Source of the DNA: Apiosordaria backusii
Taxonomy: Eukaryota > Ascomycota > Sordariomycetes > Sordariales > Lasiosphaeriaceae
Length of the DNA: 64,000 nt
NCBI GenBank assembly: GCA_030549205.1
Contig: JAUKTV010000010.1
Location: forward strand, 744,001 to 808,000
Direction: 5' to 3'
Part shown: in pieces, positions 31,666 to 42,567 of the stretch
How positions within the stretch are numbered: position 1 is the stretch's first letter
Layout of the letters: every line of letters begins with the position of its first letter
Translations under genes and position numbers: made by a program
Notes under the pieces: generated by a model
The model's database searches: none
Told to the model about the DNA's origin: nothing
The model's input: the letters and a program-made list of their open reading frames with translations, nothing else

Positions 31666-33310
31666 TCATAGCTTGAAATCAGCATTGGTCTTCTCCCACC
31701 CATGATCTGTCTCCTCCATCGCCGCCACCTTTTCCGACAACTTGACCTTGAGGCTGCGCGCCCTCTCGGTACACAGCTCATACATCGTCGTCAAATTGAA
31801 CAACAGCGTATGTGACGACCGACCAGCATCCACCAACCCTTCCAGCAACGCTCGCCCCTGCCCAATATTAGCGACCTGTTTATCTCAAACAAAAAGAACC
31901 TAAAAAAACTTACCTCCTGCATCTTCCCCACATAAAGCAAACAAACCGCCAAATTCACCACCACCATCTCATCCCCCCCTCTTCCTCCTTCAACTCTCTC
32001 CACTTCCCCACCGCAACCTCGTACTCCCCATCCGCCATATCACACAACGCCAGCACCACCCTCTCCCCCCTCGTCACCTCCCTCCCCTCCCCAACCAAAA
32101 CACACCCCCTCGCCGCATCCACATCCCCCAACCTCAACCAAAGCAACGCCCTCATCATCTCAATTTTCCCACCATCCCCCACCTTCAACCCCCTAAGGTG
32201 CTCCCCAGCCCCCTTCACATCCCCCATCTCCACCAACGCCCCCGCCACCCTCACCCCCAAGTCCTCCAACCTCTCCCTCCACAGCTCCCTCGACGAATGA
32301 TCATGCTCCCCCATCGCCTCGGCCAGCTTCATCCTCGCTTCCCTGGCCAGCTCATAGTAACTCATCACCGCCCTTCTCAAATCCCCAAACCCAATCGCCT
32401 GCAGCCGCACGTTCAGCACCCTCAGCTCCCACGGCACGATATGATTTGTCTTTCCTGTTGCTGCGTCTTCCGCTAGATAAAAAGCGCTGTTTAAATCCCC
32501 CAAGGCTTTCACTTCCTGCGCGGCCAAATCGGTCGAGTTAATCAGCGTTAGACACGCCAGTCTCGTGTAAAGCAGCTCAAAGATCTTCGCGGGGTCAGAA
32601 GGGTCGGGTTGGGGGGTGTGCCCTGTTCCAGTGAGGGTTTGGACTGCGGATATTGCCGCTGCGCGGAAGTGGCCTTTTTCTAGGAGCTCGGAAAGGGGAG
32701 TTTGAGGAGGGGGTTGTTTGGTTGAGTTGCGGAAGGCGGGGGGGATATTGAGGGGGGTTAGGGGGTGGTAGATTTCTGGGCGGAGGAGGAAGGAGAAGTC
32801 TTTTGGTCGGGGGGTGGTGGGGGTTCCGGGGGGAGCGGGGCCGCCGCCGCGGCGGGGGTTGGAAGGTGTTCCTGGCCCGGGCGAGAGGGCGGGGGAACGG
32901 GGGAGGGGGGAGGTAGCGCGGGAGGTTAGCGGGGAATGCATTTTTGGGGTGAGTTGTGGGATGAGTTGTGGGTGGGGGGATAGGGGGTTGGCTGCTGCTG
33001 TTGCTGGTGTTGATGATGGTGGGATGGTTGAGGGTTGTGAGGTTGGTGGTAGGGCTAATGGGCTGAAATGAAGGTAAGGGGAAACGGCTGTTAGTTTCCA
33101 AGGTCTGAAATGTCAAAGTTTGGGGGGAACTCACTCGTCAACGTCAAGAGGGGCTTTGGTGGAGGAGCGAGGGCGGGTGGCTGTTGAATACGGCAGGTCA
33201 GTTTGGATGTGCGGATAGCTGCGGGTGATTGTCACAGGTTACGGAAGGTTGAACTTACCTTTGACGGTTCTTTTGTGACCCTTTTCATCATTTGGCTGCG
33301 CTTGATCCAT
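31666..33310 (-). CDS. TRAPP complex subunit, TRAPPC12-like, frameshifted
   Basis: Exons 33310-33259, 33180-33135, 33062-31914 and 31875-31666. All introns have GT..AG ends and phases fit. After a Pro/Ser-rich N-terminus, RPEIYHPL and LSELLEKGHFRAAAISAVQTL begin the helical TPR-like region (LLYTRLACL, VPWELRVLNVRLQ, MSYYELAREAR) typical of TRAPPC12, a tether subunit in membrane traffic and autophagy. The last exon, with SSHTLLFNLTTMYELCTERAR, is strongly conserved in the family. The frame breaks at a C run (31973-31979): before it the protein reads RELKEEEGG, after it, one frame over, DEMVVVNLAVCLLYVG. One extra base there gives 485 residues. This may be a sequencing error rather than a dead gene. 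Confidence 0.8.
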
Positions 33311-33957
33311 TTTGGCGTATGGCAAGCGCCTTGATGGTCTTGATGATGGTCCGGAAGTTGGGGGGAATGCACAGTGTAAATCGGGGTGAACATTGGAGTG
33401 AGGTTGAGAAAGATGGGGCTAGTGGAGCCACCGACAGCTGTAATCGGCCGTTTGTTGTCGTTCTGGGGCTGTTGCCGACTGCCAGCCTTGTCATTCTCTA
33501 TCAACCACCCTTCAACACCTTGCAACACGAATCAACATCACTTCATTGCAGGAGTTTCTTTCATTTCAATTCAAATGACTGTCAAGCTCTTTTTTTCATG
33601 TCCATTACGTTGCATGTCTACTACACCAAAAGATGTGGTCAAGGTAGTTGCCATGCGTTAACTTTCTGACTCGCTGTCTCCATTATCTTGTTAACAGTGT
33701 GTCGGACAGGGCAACAGGCTACACAGGGTAGACTTTCCAACTGTCCGACTCCAGCGTCATTGCCCTCTGCTGATTCCGCAGCCCATCCGTCCCAACCTCT
33801 GCACATCCACTTCTCCCAAACACTTCATCACAACCAGTTACGCACCATAACTACTCGCTTCGTTACATATCCATCACATTCGCTTAGCTACACATTACAG
33901 ACGTTGAATATCGCCTACCCATCATCTTATTGGTGCCTTTTCGATCCAAAGACACCA
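33311..33957. other. Divergent intergenic region
   Basis: Upstream DNA of the TRAPPC12-like and coiled-coil genes, pyrimidine-rich before 33958. No gene is supported. Confidence 0.5.
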
Positions 33958-35762
33958 TGGACACCCCACCAATCCCCCCGAAATCCCCCGCACGAGCATC
34001 CAAGCAGGCTCTTGCTTCCGAGAACACGACCCCTGCCGATTCCAAGCCCGCTGTCTCGTCGAAGGAGAAAGAAAAGGATGATCAATCTACCGGCGAAAAG
34101 GATAATCAATCTGCCAAGGAAAAGAACGATGGATATACCGAGGAAAAGGTCAGCCAAACGCAGGACGAAGAGACGGCAAAGAAGGATTAGAACTCCCAAG
34201 ACGAGAAGCCTGAGGATGGGTTGGCGAAGCCTGCAGGAGCAGGGAATACAACAGATGACGGTGTTGTTGCTGCTGCTTCGGCAGCTGGGGCTGCAACTGA
34301 AGCTCAGGGCGATGACGAGGCGAAGACAGCAGCTGATGGACAGTCACAGAAGGAGCGATTGAAGGCTTGGCCCCGTGCTCTAGAAAGATTGGGCATCATC
34401 AGTCAGACGGAACTGTCCCACGAGCTTTTCACTGCGATAGAAGAGGTATCGAATCTGAGGGAACAAAATGCTGACCTGCGGAATCAAAATGAGCAAGAAA
34501 GGACGAAGACACGAATTGCGATAGCCTTCTTTTCAAAGGAAATCACTCGCTTACAAGTAGAGAAAAAAAAGCTAGAGGAAGAGCATGAGAAGGCAATAGC
34601 AAGTTTGAAAGATCAATTGGATCAGAAGACGAAGAAAATTGAGAACCAGAAGAACGAGATCAACAACAAAGAGGCCGCGAGGTCGAAAATCTTAGAAGCT
34701 CAGAAAGATCTTAGCGCACAACTCGAGGCTAAGAAGAGGGAGAGTGAAGATCTCGGCAAGCAACTCGAGGCTAAGAAGGAGGAGAGTGAGGATCTTAACA
34801 AGCAACTCAAAGCCAAAGAGAAGGAGAGTGAAGATCTTGGCAAGCAACTCGAGGCTAAGAAGGAGGAGAGTGAGGATCTTAACAAGCAACTTAAAGCTAA
34901 AGAGAAGGAGAGTGAAGATCTTGGCGAGCAACTTAAGGCCAAGAAGGAGGAGAGTGAGGATCTTAACAAGCAACTTAAAGCTAAGAAGGAGGAGAGTGAG
35001 GATTTTAAAAAGCAACTCGAGGCTAAGGAGAAGGAGAGTGAGGATCTTAACAAGCAACTCAAAGCCAAAGAGAAGGAGAGTAAAGATCTTGGCGAGCAAC
35101 TCAAGGCCAAGAAGGAGGAGAGTGAGGATCTTAACAAGCAACTCAAAGCCAAGAAGGAGGAGAGTGAGGATCTCAAAAAGCAACTCGAGGCCAAGGAGAA
35201 GGAAAATAAAGATCTCAAAGCCAAAGAAAAAGATCTCACCACACAACGAGACAATCTCAACCGTAACCTTGCAGCTCGGACACAGGACAGAGACCAGCTA
35301 TTGGGTAGGGTTAATGAGCTCAGCGCGGACTGCAAATTGCTAAAAGGCAAGGTTGCCGAAGGTGATCAGCTCAGGGACGCGGCAATAGAACGATGTGTGC
35401 TAGACAGGAATGTCGAGGCGCGACACAAGAATGTCAAGAAGCGAGAAGCCGACGTCGAGAAGGGAGAGGCCGATCTTGAGGATGCGCGAAGCCAACTTGC
35501 CAAAGAACGCGAGGCCTTTGAGAAGGAAAAGGTTGAACAACAGGTGGCACATCACGCTCAGCAGCAGCAGGTTAGTGGGGGGTCGACCGTGCAAGGGAAT
35601 ACTCCAGCCAAGACTGGAGAAGCACCACCCCAAAACTTGGACAGTGAGATTGAATCTGAAGCGTGGAAGGCGGTTGAGACTGCATACAAGGCTCTAGGGC
35701 ACTCACTCAAAGCTATGGAAGCTGCGAAGAAGAAGGCATCGTATGATTGTGAGGGAGTTTGA
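33958..35762 (+). CDS. Coiled-coil repeat protein with an in-frame amber codon
   Basis: The ATG at 33958 (context ACCATGG) opens a 77-codon frame ending at TAG 34188-34190. The same frame continues without another stop to 35762 and holds the rest of the protein, so the gene seems interrupted by a single stop; read through it would be about 600 codons. The first part is Lys/Glu/Asp-rich (SSKEKEKDDQSTGEKD). The second holds a long coiled coil with twelve 14-residue repeats such as KQLKAKEKESEDLG, then a Gln/His stretch and a helical C-terminus. No enzyme domain is seen; a structural or scaffold role is only a guess. If the stop is real, translation could restart at the Met at 34221. Confidence 0.65.
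34716..35219 (+). repeat. Twelve tandem 42-bp repeats encoding 14-residue units
   Basis: Units have the pattern [K/E/A]QL[K/E]AK[K/E]..SEDL[N/G/K], each two heptads long, with Leu at spaced positions as in a coiled coil. Units alternate in type (KKEESEDLN then KEKESEDLG) over most of the array, which suggests growth by duplication of an 84-bp pair. The low-complexity DNA also keeps two antisense frames open by chance. Confidence 0.9.
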
Positions 35763-36176
35763 TGGAGGTTGTGGTAAGGGGTTTTGAGAGAGTGGTGATG
35801 GCAGGAATATGAATGTATCATTAGTTGGGCATCGACACATGGATGGGGTATGCATTAGCGAGTTGAAATAGCGAGGGCTAAAATACAAGAAGCGAGTTTT
35901 GTTCATGGCAAACATATTTGCGTGGATGGAAGAGATGTTTGCAATCCCAGCCTTACCCCTGGGTATCACCCCAGCAACAAAGTCTCAAAAAAGCAAACAG
36001 ACACCGTGAGGTTTTGTAACAGCAAAATCCCAAAGCACACGAGAGTACACCTCCAAGAGTCTGTCTGCAACATCTCTTTCTCATTGGGTAACTCATCAAA
36101 AATTTAACACTGCTACCTAGGTATCATGCCTGCCTCGAACTCCTATGATCAACCCCTTCTCAATCCCCAACCCGTG
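35763..36176. other. Convergent 3' flanks, 414 nt
   Basis: Spacer between the coiled-coil gene and the truncated membrane-protein gene. No gene is seen. Confidence 0.5.
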
Positions 36177-37449
36177 TCACTGACCATCATCCTTATCCTC
36201 CCCCGCGTTCCCTTCTTCCTGCTGAGCGACAATCGTACTCGACCCAGCGCTCTCCAACTTCGTAAACCCCTCCCCCGGCGCAGAAGCAGTTTCACCACCA
36301 CCACCGCTATTCAAATTATTACCCCCTGGCTTCCTCTCAGCCACCTCAAACATGTGATCCCTACGGCAAACTCCACTACCACAATTATTTACATTGTCGT
36401 TGTTGTTGTCATCAACCCGCCCCCCTGCTGCACCACCACCACCCAGTTGAAACCCCGCCTTAGCTTCCAGATCCCTCTCCACGATCCTCAGGCTACCAGC
36501 AACAGGACTGTTCTTCCCGCTGCTGCTAAATAGCCCCGCTGCGTCATCTAGAATATCCCCCGTCGTCCTCGTCATTCCCGTCCCTGTTGTCCCATTCCCA
36601 TTGACACCGCCCATTCTTCGTGTCCCGACAAAGTAGTTGTACAACTCCCCTCCCGTGTAATTTGATCCCCTTCTGTTCCTACCGCCGCCACCACTGCCGA
36701 TGTTGATGTCCCAGTAGCGGTTGACCAGCGCCTCGTTATGGTCAGTATTGTTGTTGTTGTGGTTGTTGTTGCTGTTGAGGCCGATAGTCGTCGGTGTTGT
36801 TGCTGTTGTCGCTATCGTGTCATCGCGGTTGGTTTGTGTCAACGCTGTGGCCGGACTCAAAAGGGAAGCGCGACGCTCACGGGATCTTTTGATGACTTTA
36901 CCTAGTAGCTCGGCTAGGTTCATCTCGACGCACAACTTGGAGAGGTAGACCAGTGGGTGGGCTTGCATGTATCTGTTTTTTGCCGGGCCAAGGTGTACCT
37001 AGTGTCAGTGGTGACCCAAAGGGAAGAGAAGTGGGGATAGGGATGCTTACACTGCATCGTCCTTCCAGGACATGAGGGCGACAATCAGGGACATCGAGAG
37101 CAAGCGACACAAACATCATGAACAGATTGAACCGGTACATGAACCGGTACACCAGCTCGTACTTCTTCAGCCCGTTGGCGATCAGCTTCGTCCTGACCAT
37201 CCACATGAAGTAGACGTTGAGGCAGCAGTCGATGATGAGGAACAGGACCTTTTCCACCCTGTCCCAGACGTCGTTGACGCGGATGAAGGTCTCGCTGATT
37301 TGCAGCCTGGCTGGGATCCAGATGCAGCCGACGCTGATGTTGATGAGGCCAATGGCGATGCCGACGCCGAGCCTGAGGCGGCGAGCTTGGTACGGGTCGT
37401 AGATGAGGAGAGAGAGGCGGTTGCAGAGGATTTGGGAGAGGCATTGAAT
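36177..37449 (-). pseudogene. 5'-truncated, frameshifted fungal integral membrane protein
   Basis: Exon 37449-37051 (after a TACTAAC..TTACAG acceptor) and exon 36972-36177. The first reads IQCLSQILCNRLSLLI, then INISVGCIWIPARL and EKVLFLIIDCCLNVYFMWMVRTKL, the middle of a fungal multi-pass membrane-protein family whose members normally start with about 90 more residues and two or three spans. No such exon is found up to the P450 gene. After FMMFVSLALD the frame must shift by one at the G run 37088-37090 to reach LIVALMSWKDDAV, which then splices in phase to YMQAHPLVYLSKLCVEMNLAELLG. The tail is Asn/Gly-rich. Missing 5' end plus frameshift suggest a decayed gene, but a sequence error could explain the shift. 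Confidence 0.65.
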
Positions 37450-38242
37450 CTGTAATATGTTAGTAGTGAGGAGCGGATGATGAGTGGGCCATGTAGTGTA
37501 CTGGAGAAAAAAGTAATATAGTATCTTTCGTGAAACCTCGCGATGCCGGGGAATTTGCCTTGGGGGCCCTTTATACGATGGCTTCACTCCGGACCTGGCA
37601 CTCGGTTCTTTTCGGTAGTCGAAACCGGTATTCTCTGGAGTCTGCGGCTCTCGGTAGCGGAATCAGTCATCAAATATATGGCAACGAGTTCATCAGACGG
37701 ACGGGTTGTCCACCGAGCCAGCGGAATTTGGCTTGGCTTTGGTGACGGTGGCCACGGAATGGCTGGAACCGTTCCAAGTGGGTGAAATGGATGGTCAAAG
37801 AAGTCCGTCTCTTCTCTATGCAGCCAGATTGTTCGAGACCCCAGCGCAGGGATTTGAGGCGCAGAGGGCCGCGCAAAGTGAAATTACAGTTTAGGATTGC
37901 ATCATAATCACTTCGATCGAGGCAATGCCGAGTCAGCTCCCGTCAAAGATGCAACTAGGCTCCTGTCCACATTGTCAGACGATAGTGAAGTAACTCCCGA
38001 ATTGTGGTCTCGGCTTGGATTTCAATAGTTAATAAAAGTTACAATCATGCTGTACTGTTTACCCCCATCGTGTATGCGGCTGGTTTCATCTCAACTCCCG
38101 TGTGAGCAATACATGGATATGCCCCCTCATCATCTTCGTCTGATCATCTTCGTCTGTTGTTAACTCTCCCCAAGCCCCCATAACTTTCTTATCTTCATTC
38201 ATCCAACCAATACTACTGTCCACTCTGTGCCAACCACGGCTC
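37450..38242. other. Intergenic, no upstream exon found
   Basis: Searched on the minus strand for the missing membrane-spanning N-terminus of the gene downstream; no hydrophobic open frame is present. It also forms the 3' flank of the P450 gene. Confidence 0.5.
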
Positions 38243-39996
38243 TTACCGAATCTGAACGTGGACAGCCACAGGGCCGTTCTTGCACTGCGGTACAATGCAG
38301 TCATGGTCGTACTTGATGTTGTCCTCATAAGTGGTGTTGACAAGCTTGGCCCTTGGAATGATGCGCATGGCAATCAAGGCAGCCATAAGATACACCTCGC
38401 AGTATGCCAAGCTGTTGCGTATGTAGTGTTAGAAATTGACCTACGACTGAACATGTTCAGGGGACGACGTACCTCTCACCGATGCACGATCGGCTGCCCT
38501 TGCCAAACGAGATCAAGAACTTCTGCAGCTTGTAATTTGGCTTCCCATCGACCAGCCACCGCTCCGGAATGAACGCATGTGGGTTAGGGAAGAGCTCCTC
38601 GTTGAAGTGGTTGATCATGCTGGTCATGCCGATGGGAGTGCCTCTTGGGATGACCCATTCGGTCTTGGCGTCTTGTGTCCGGTACACCAGGTCCTCGGTA
38701 CGAGCGATTCTAGCCGATCTGTGCGAGACACCGGGCATCATGCGAAGAGATTCGTGAATGACAGCCCAGAGGTAGGGGCGCTGTTCAAGTTCTGCCCACT
38801 TCAGGGTTGAAGGTGTGAGACCCTTGAGGTCCTCCATGAGCTTCCTGTAGGTGGCGGGCTGTTCCAAAAGCCAGAAGGTAATTATGGTGAGGGTGGCCTT
38901 CAGATTTGTTAGTGAACAACCAAGACGAAATGGTAATGAGTGGAGGCTAGAGGAAGTATGTCACATACCGCAGTTGTTTCGGTGCCGGCAAGCAGGAAGT
39001 TGAACCCCTCGCCGGAGAGACGGTACATGGTCATCTCCTCCTCAGGAAGCGCCTTGGACTTGACAAGTTCGGCAAACACGCGCCCATTGTTGGGATCATC
39101 CAGCGCGGCCTTGATATATCCAGGAATGACAACCGACATCTGTCGCATGACGTTCTTGATATCATCACCCATGTAGTCGGCCACGAGGGGCATCACATTC
39201 GCCATCTTTCGGCCTAGCACATTGTGTCTCATCATGTAAGCGCTCTTCATAAAGGAAGAGGTCCAGGTCGCAAGGTTAGGCGTCCATTCTTCCTGGGCAA
39301 TGAAGCCCATGGACTCGCCAAAGGCGTATTGGGAGATGACATCGGCAGTGAAGCAGTTGAAGGCCTCCTTGATGTCAAAAGCCTCTCTCCCTGACCAACG
39401 CAGCAGCTTGTCGATCGTCAAGTGCGCAAAGTCAAGCACCTCCCCCTCGAGTTTGAACATTTGCTGCCGAGAAAAGAACTTGTGCAGGGCCCCCTTGCGC
39501 AGACGGTGAAGCTCATGGGGAACAGTCGAGAAGCCCGTCACCGAGACAGGGCCAGCGCCACCCGTGTTGAGCTGGTGCTGCCATTTGTCTCTGATGCGGC
39601 CAGGGCCAGCATAGATCTCATCGGTAAAGTGCGGGTCAGAGCAGTGAAGCTCATCTGGGTTGATTCTCACGATTGGGCCTATCGGGGACAGTTGTAAGTG
39701 AACGTTGTTTCTTTTTTGGACCCTGTTGACTCACCATAGCGCTCGTGCATCTCACGGATCTTGGGGCCATATCTGCCACCACGAATCCAGTCGTAATAAG
39801 CTTCGTACAGGTAGCTGGCCGCAGCGATCTTGGGTCCGGGGAAGCGGGAGAGCGGATGGAACGGGGAGATGTTATACAGCGCAACAAGGATGCGGTAGCC
39901 AAGCCACACGCCAACCACGGACAAGATGGAGGTGAGGGTGAATGCCGACTTGAGGGTGTCCACACTCAAGATGCTTGCAATATGGTTTGAATCCAT
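38243..39996 (-). CDS. Cytochrome P450 monooxygenase
   Basis: Four exons, 39996-39735, 39678-38969, 38897-38473 and 38411-38243, with GT..AG introns and matching phases, giving 521 residues. Membrane anchor near residues 15-40, then the proline-rich hinge FPGPKIAAA. The I-helix is FNFLLAGTETTA, ExxR is E373-R376 in HESLR, PERW follows, and the heme loop is SFGKGSRSCIGE with Cys462. The N-terminal half (IVRINPDELH, HRLRKGALHKFFS) resembles fungal microsomal P450s of the trichodiene-oxygenase-like type, but substrate cannot be inferred. No terpene synthase, PKS or NRPS gene lies nearby, so it is not obviously part of a cluster. It appears intact. Confidence 0.9.
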
Positions 39997-40723
39997 GGTT
40001 GATGGCGTATGTTTCCCCTCATCTGCCGAGCTGGGGCACAGCAACGGAAGAAATCAAAAAGGGAACCAGGAGAAAAAAGAAGAGAGGATCTTGGGGAACT
40101 GGAAAAGGGAGGGATCTCCTTCTCAAGGTCCCATGCCACCTGCTAGGTTATTATGCGTGTACACTACGGCGAGCTGTTGACCATCCCTAGGTCTTAGTGT
40201 ACACTTTTCACCGCGACTCCTCTTTTGTCAGTTGCTAGGCCGAAAACGCACAAGGGACCCCCATGTTGGCGACAGTCGGCGACGTGGTGGTCACGAAGTT
40301 TGGTAACAGACGTGCTGTAACTGGCATCAAGCATATTTTAGCAGAGTGGTGACCCACTTGATTAAGCCAGATGCGGGAAGGCTCTCCTAGGGGACTGGGC
40401 AGAAGGTCTCCTCAGGTAATTATCGCCTGGGCGGTTGATCACTCACAACACGCCGGCGCTGGCCTCAAGAGTTCTTTTGTGATTTTCACTGTCATGTAAC
40501 GACTACTCTCAACGCAAAGGGAATATCTCGGTGTCGTGGCTGTGAGAAACACCAGACGATGTTGAGATTGTTGTCCAGAGGATTGCGAGAGAAGAAGTTT
40601 GAGTGACAAAGATTGGACGAAGCCGAGTGGTCTCGGTTGTCAGCCACAGAATCTTGACTGGGATGACAGGGAGTTGCAAGGAAATGGAGGTGAAGAAGGA
40701 GGCGAGAGCATGACGCCTCAACG

Positions 40724-41018
40724 GGTGGTCGTTAACGAGGTCCCTCCATCTTAGCGCGCCACCAATTTCCAACAGTCCTGCGGTGCAGGAAACTTCAACA
40801 TCACCAAGTCAAAAATATCAATACTCAACATAAAAAAACGCTTTAAATTCGAGCTTGAAGAGATTGTAATTATATTTTAACCTTAGTTATTTAATTTTTA
40901 AAAGGTAGGGAAGCCAAATGGCAGTGCAACTGGTGATTTTAGGACTTTGAGGTTTGTGCGTCGAAGTGGCGTCGAAATGGCCCGTGCTGCCCCAGATGGA
41001 GGGACCTCGTTAACGAAC
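40724..41018. mobile_element. MITE-like element with TIRs and an 11-bp flanking repeat
   Basis: A 295-bp segment with inverted ends. CGTTAACGAGGTCCCTCCAT begins at 40730 and the reverse complement of the same string lies at 40996-41015. Both sides are flanked by the perfect direct repeat ACGCCTCAACG (40713-40723 and 41019-41029), which looks like a target-site duplication. The interior has an AT-rich patch near 40840-40910 and no coding frame. A 9-11 bp duplication would suggest a Mutator-like family. The spacing from repeat to TIR differs by 3 bp between the two ends. Confidence 0.7.
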
Positions 41019-41555
41019 ACGCCTCAACGCAGACACGTCCCCCTGAGGGTTGCGTTGCCGAAGCGAGGTGAGGGGCTGCCTTGTCGAAATGGATCGTGAG
41101 TTGGACCTGGAGATGCTTTTGGCGGCGGTTATCTGATGGTGTCTTCGGACTCGTGTCTCGGATATCTGGACCCTGAAGATCTGGGCTTTCCGATCAGCAG
41201 CACCAAGTTGCGAAACGGCAGCAAAAAGCGAGAAACACCGGAATAAAAAGAGTGCCAGAGTCACTACATAGTGTCCGTATCCGCGTAGTGTACAGTGCAG
41301 AGTTGTATTCTGGTTGCTGATGAAAATCAAATGATGGAGCCAAGGAGTCTGCCAAGCTTCCCCAGCGCGGCGGATCGCAGCGGCACATAGTGTCCGCTCT
41401 GCCGGGTGGAGCAACGGACCAATCCGCTGTCTCCACCAGCTGGCAAACCCCCACCTTTTTGTCAAAGTTGATTCTGCCAGTTTGTTGTCTCATTTTGAGC
41501 ATCGCGCCACCATCCAAGCCACTCAATGTCGGTGGCAGCCATGTGGGAAGGAGTT

Positions 41556-41634
41556 ACGTGGTGTGAAAAATCGCTTGTGACAATCTGTTAGTGTTTTGGT
41601 GCTGATCCCTCACAAGCGATATCTCACACCACGT
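41556..41634. repeat. 25-bp inverted repeat, hairpin-like miniature element
   Basis: The left arm 41556-41580 begins ACGTGGTGTGA and ends TCGCTTGTGA. The right arm 41610-41634 is its near-perfect reverse complement, TCACAAGCGATATC then TCACACCACGT. They enclose 29 nt. The right arm contains ATATCTCACACCACG, also found at 9138-9152. Confidence 0.7.
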
Positions 41635-42567
41635 GGGAGTGCCATGTGATAGGACTTGTTCCAGTCCATCGGGACTCTTCAGCCAACCCACCATGTTCCC
41701 AGCCCCATCTGCCGACAACCGACGACCACTTGGATTGTCAATTGAACACGACAGTTTGAGCGAAAAAATACTGAAAATACCACCCTGAAAGTGCATGAAA
41801 CAGGCTCCAGCATTCGAGCGGAGGGCCACCCATCAAGCTCCAAGTGCCCGCCTTCCCATGGCCAAGAGAATACCAAGACAGACCGCCTCAACACCGGACT
41901 CTGCACGGGGAACCAGGATGGAGATGCCGGAACACAACCCTGCCCAAATGTGGCATTTTGCTTTGTCTCAGCGTTCCCCTCGTCGTCTGCTTCCCGTGAC
42001 CGACAGCAAACAAGGCAGAAAAAGGCCCAAAGTCCAGAACAAAAGAATTGTTGCGTCCGGAGGTTCGGCCGGTTCGGATTCCGTCATCCCTGATTTGCTG
42101 GCATCATTACCAGTCCCTGTCGGCGGAGATGATGAGATGGAGAAGTTCAATTCAAGCGCCAGCATGCACTGCGACGCCGTGACAACCCTCCCAGGCCTGG
42201 CCGAAGCATGGCCGCAAGAAGAAACAAACGTTGACGCCTTCTTTTCCCCCTCCCACTCACATCCAAAATCTCGACGGGGGTGGTGTTTGAGAAGAACGCC
42301 ATCGCGACTGTCCGGGGAAGATGCTGATCGTTCTCCATCGATGAGCATTGAAGAATTCCCTTGCTTTTTATTCTCGTCTCTCGTTTAAAACACTTGGTTG
42401 TCCCACGGCTTGTACCCAAGCACAGACTGCGCAGGATTGACTGACTGATCAACTCTTCGTTACGCTCATTTATCTGTTTTACAGCACTATACGGTCCTTC
42501 CCTTGTTGTGATTGCTGAGTTTTGCGGGGTACCAGAAGGAGGACGAATTAAGAGACACACGGCAAAG

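Larger units (their letters stand above)
39997..42567. other. Intergenic, 2.6 kb, with two inverted-repeat elements
   Basis: No gene is supported. It holds the miniature element at 40724-41018 and the hairpin at 41556-41634, listed separately. A plus-strand frame of 197 codons (41795-42388) is open but overlaps other frames and shows no family features. Confidence 0.5.

Noticed and set aside
34692..35350. Antisense frames of 184 and 216 codons over the coiled-coil array
   Set aside because: Low-complexity Leu/Phe or Ser/Leu strings produced by the 42-bp repeats; no independent evidence of coding.
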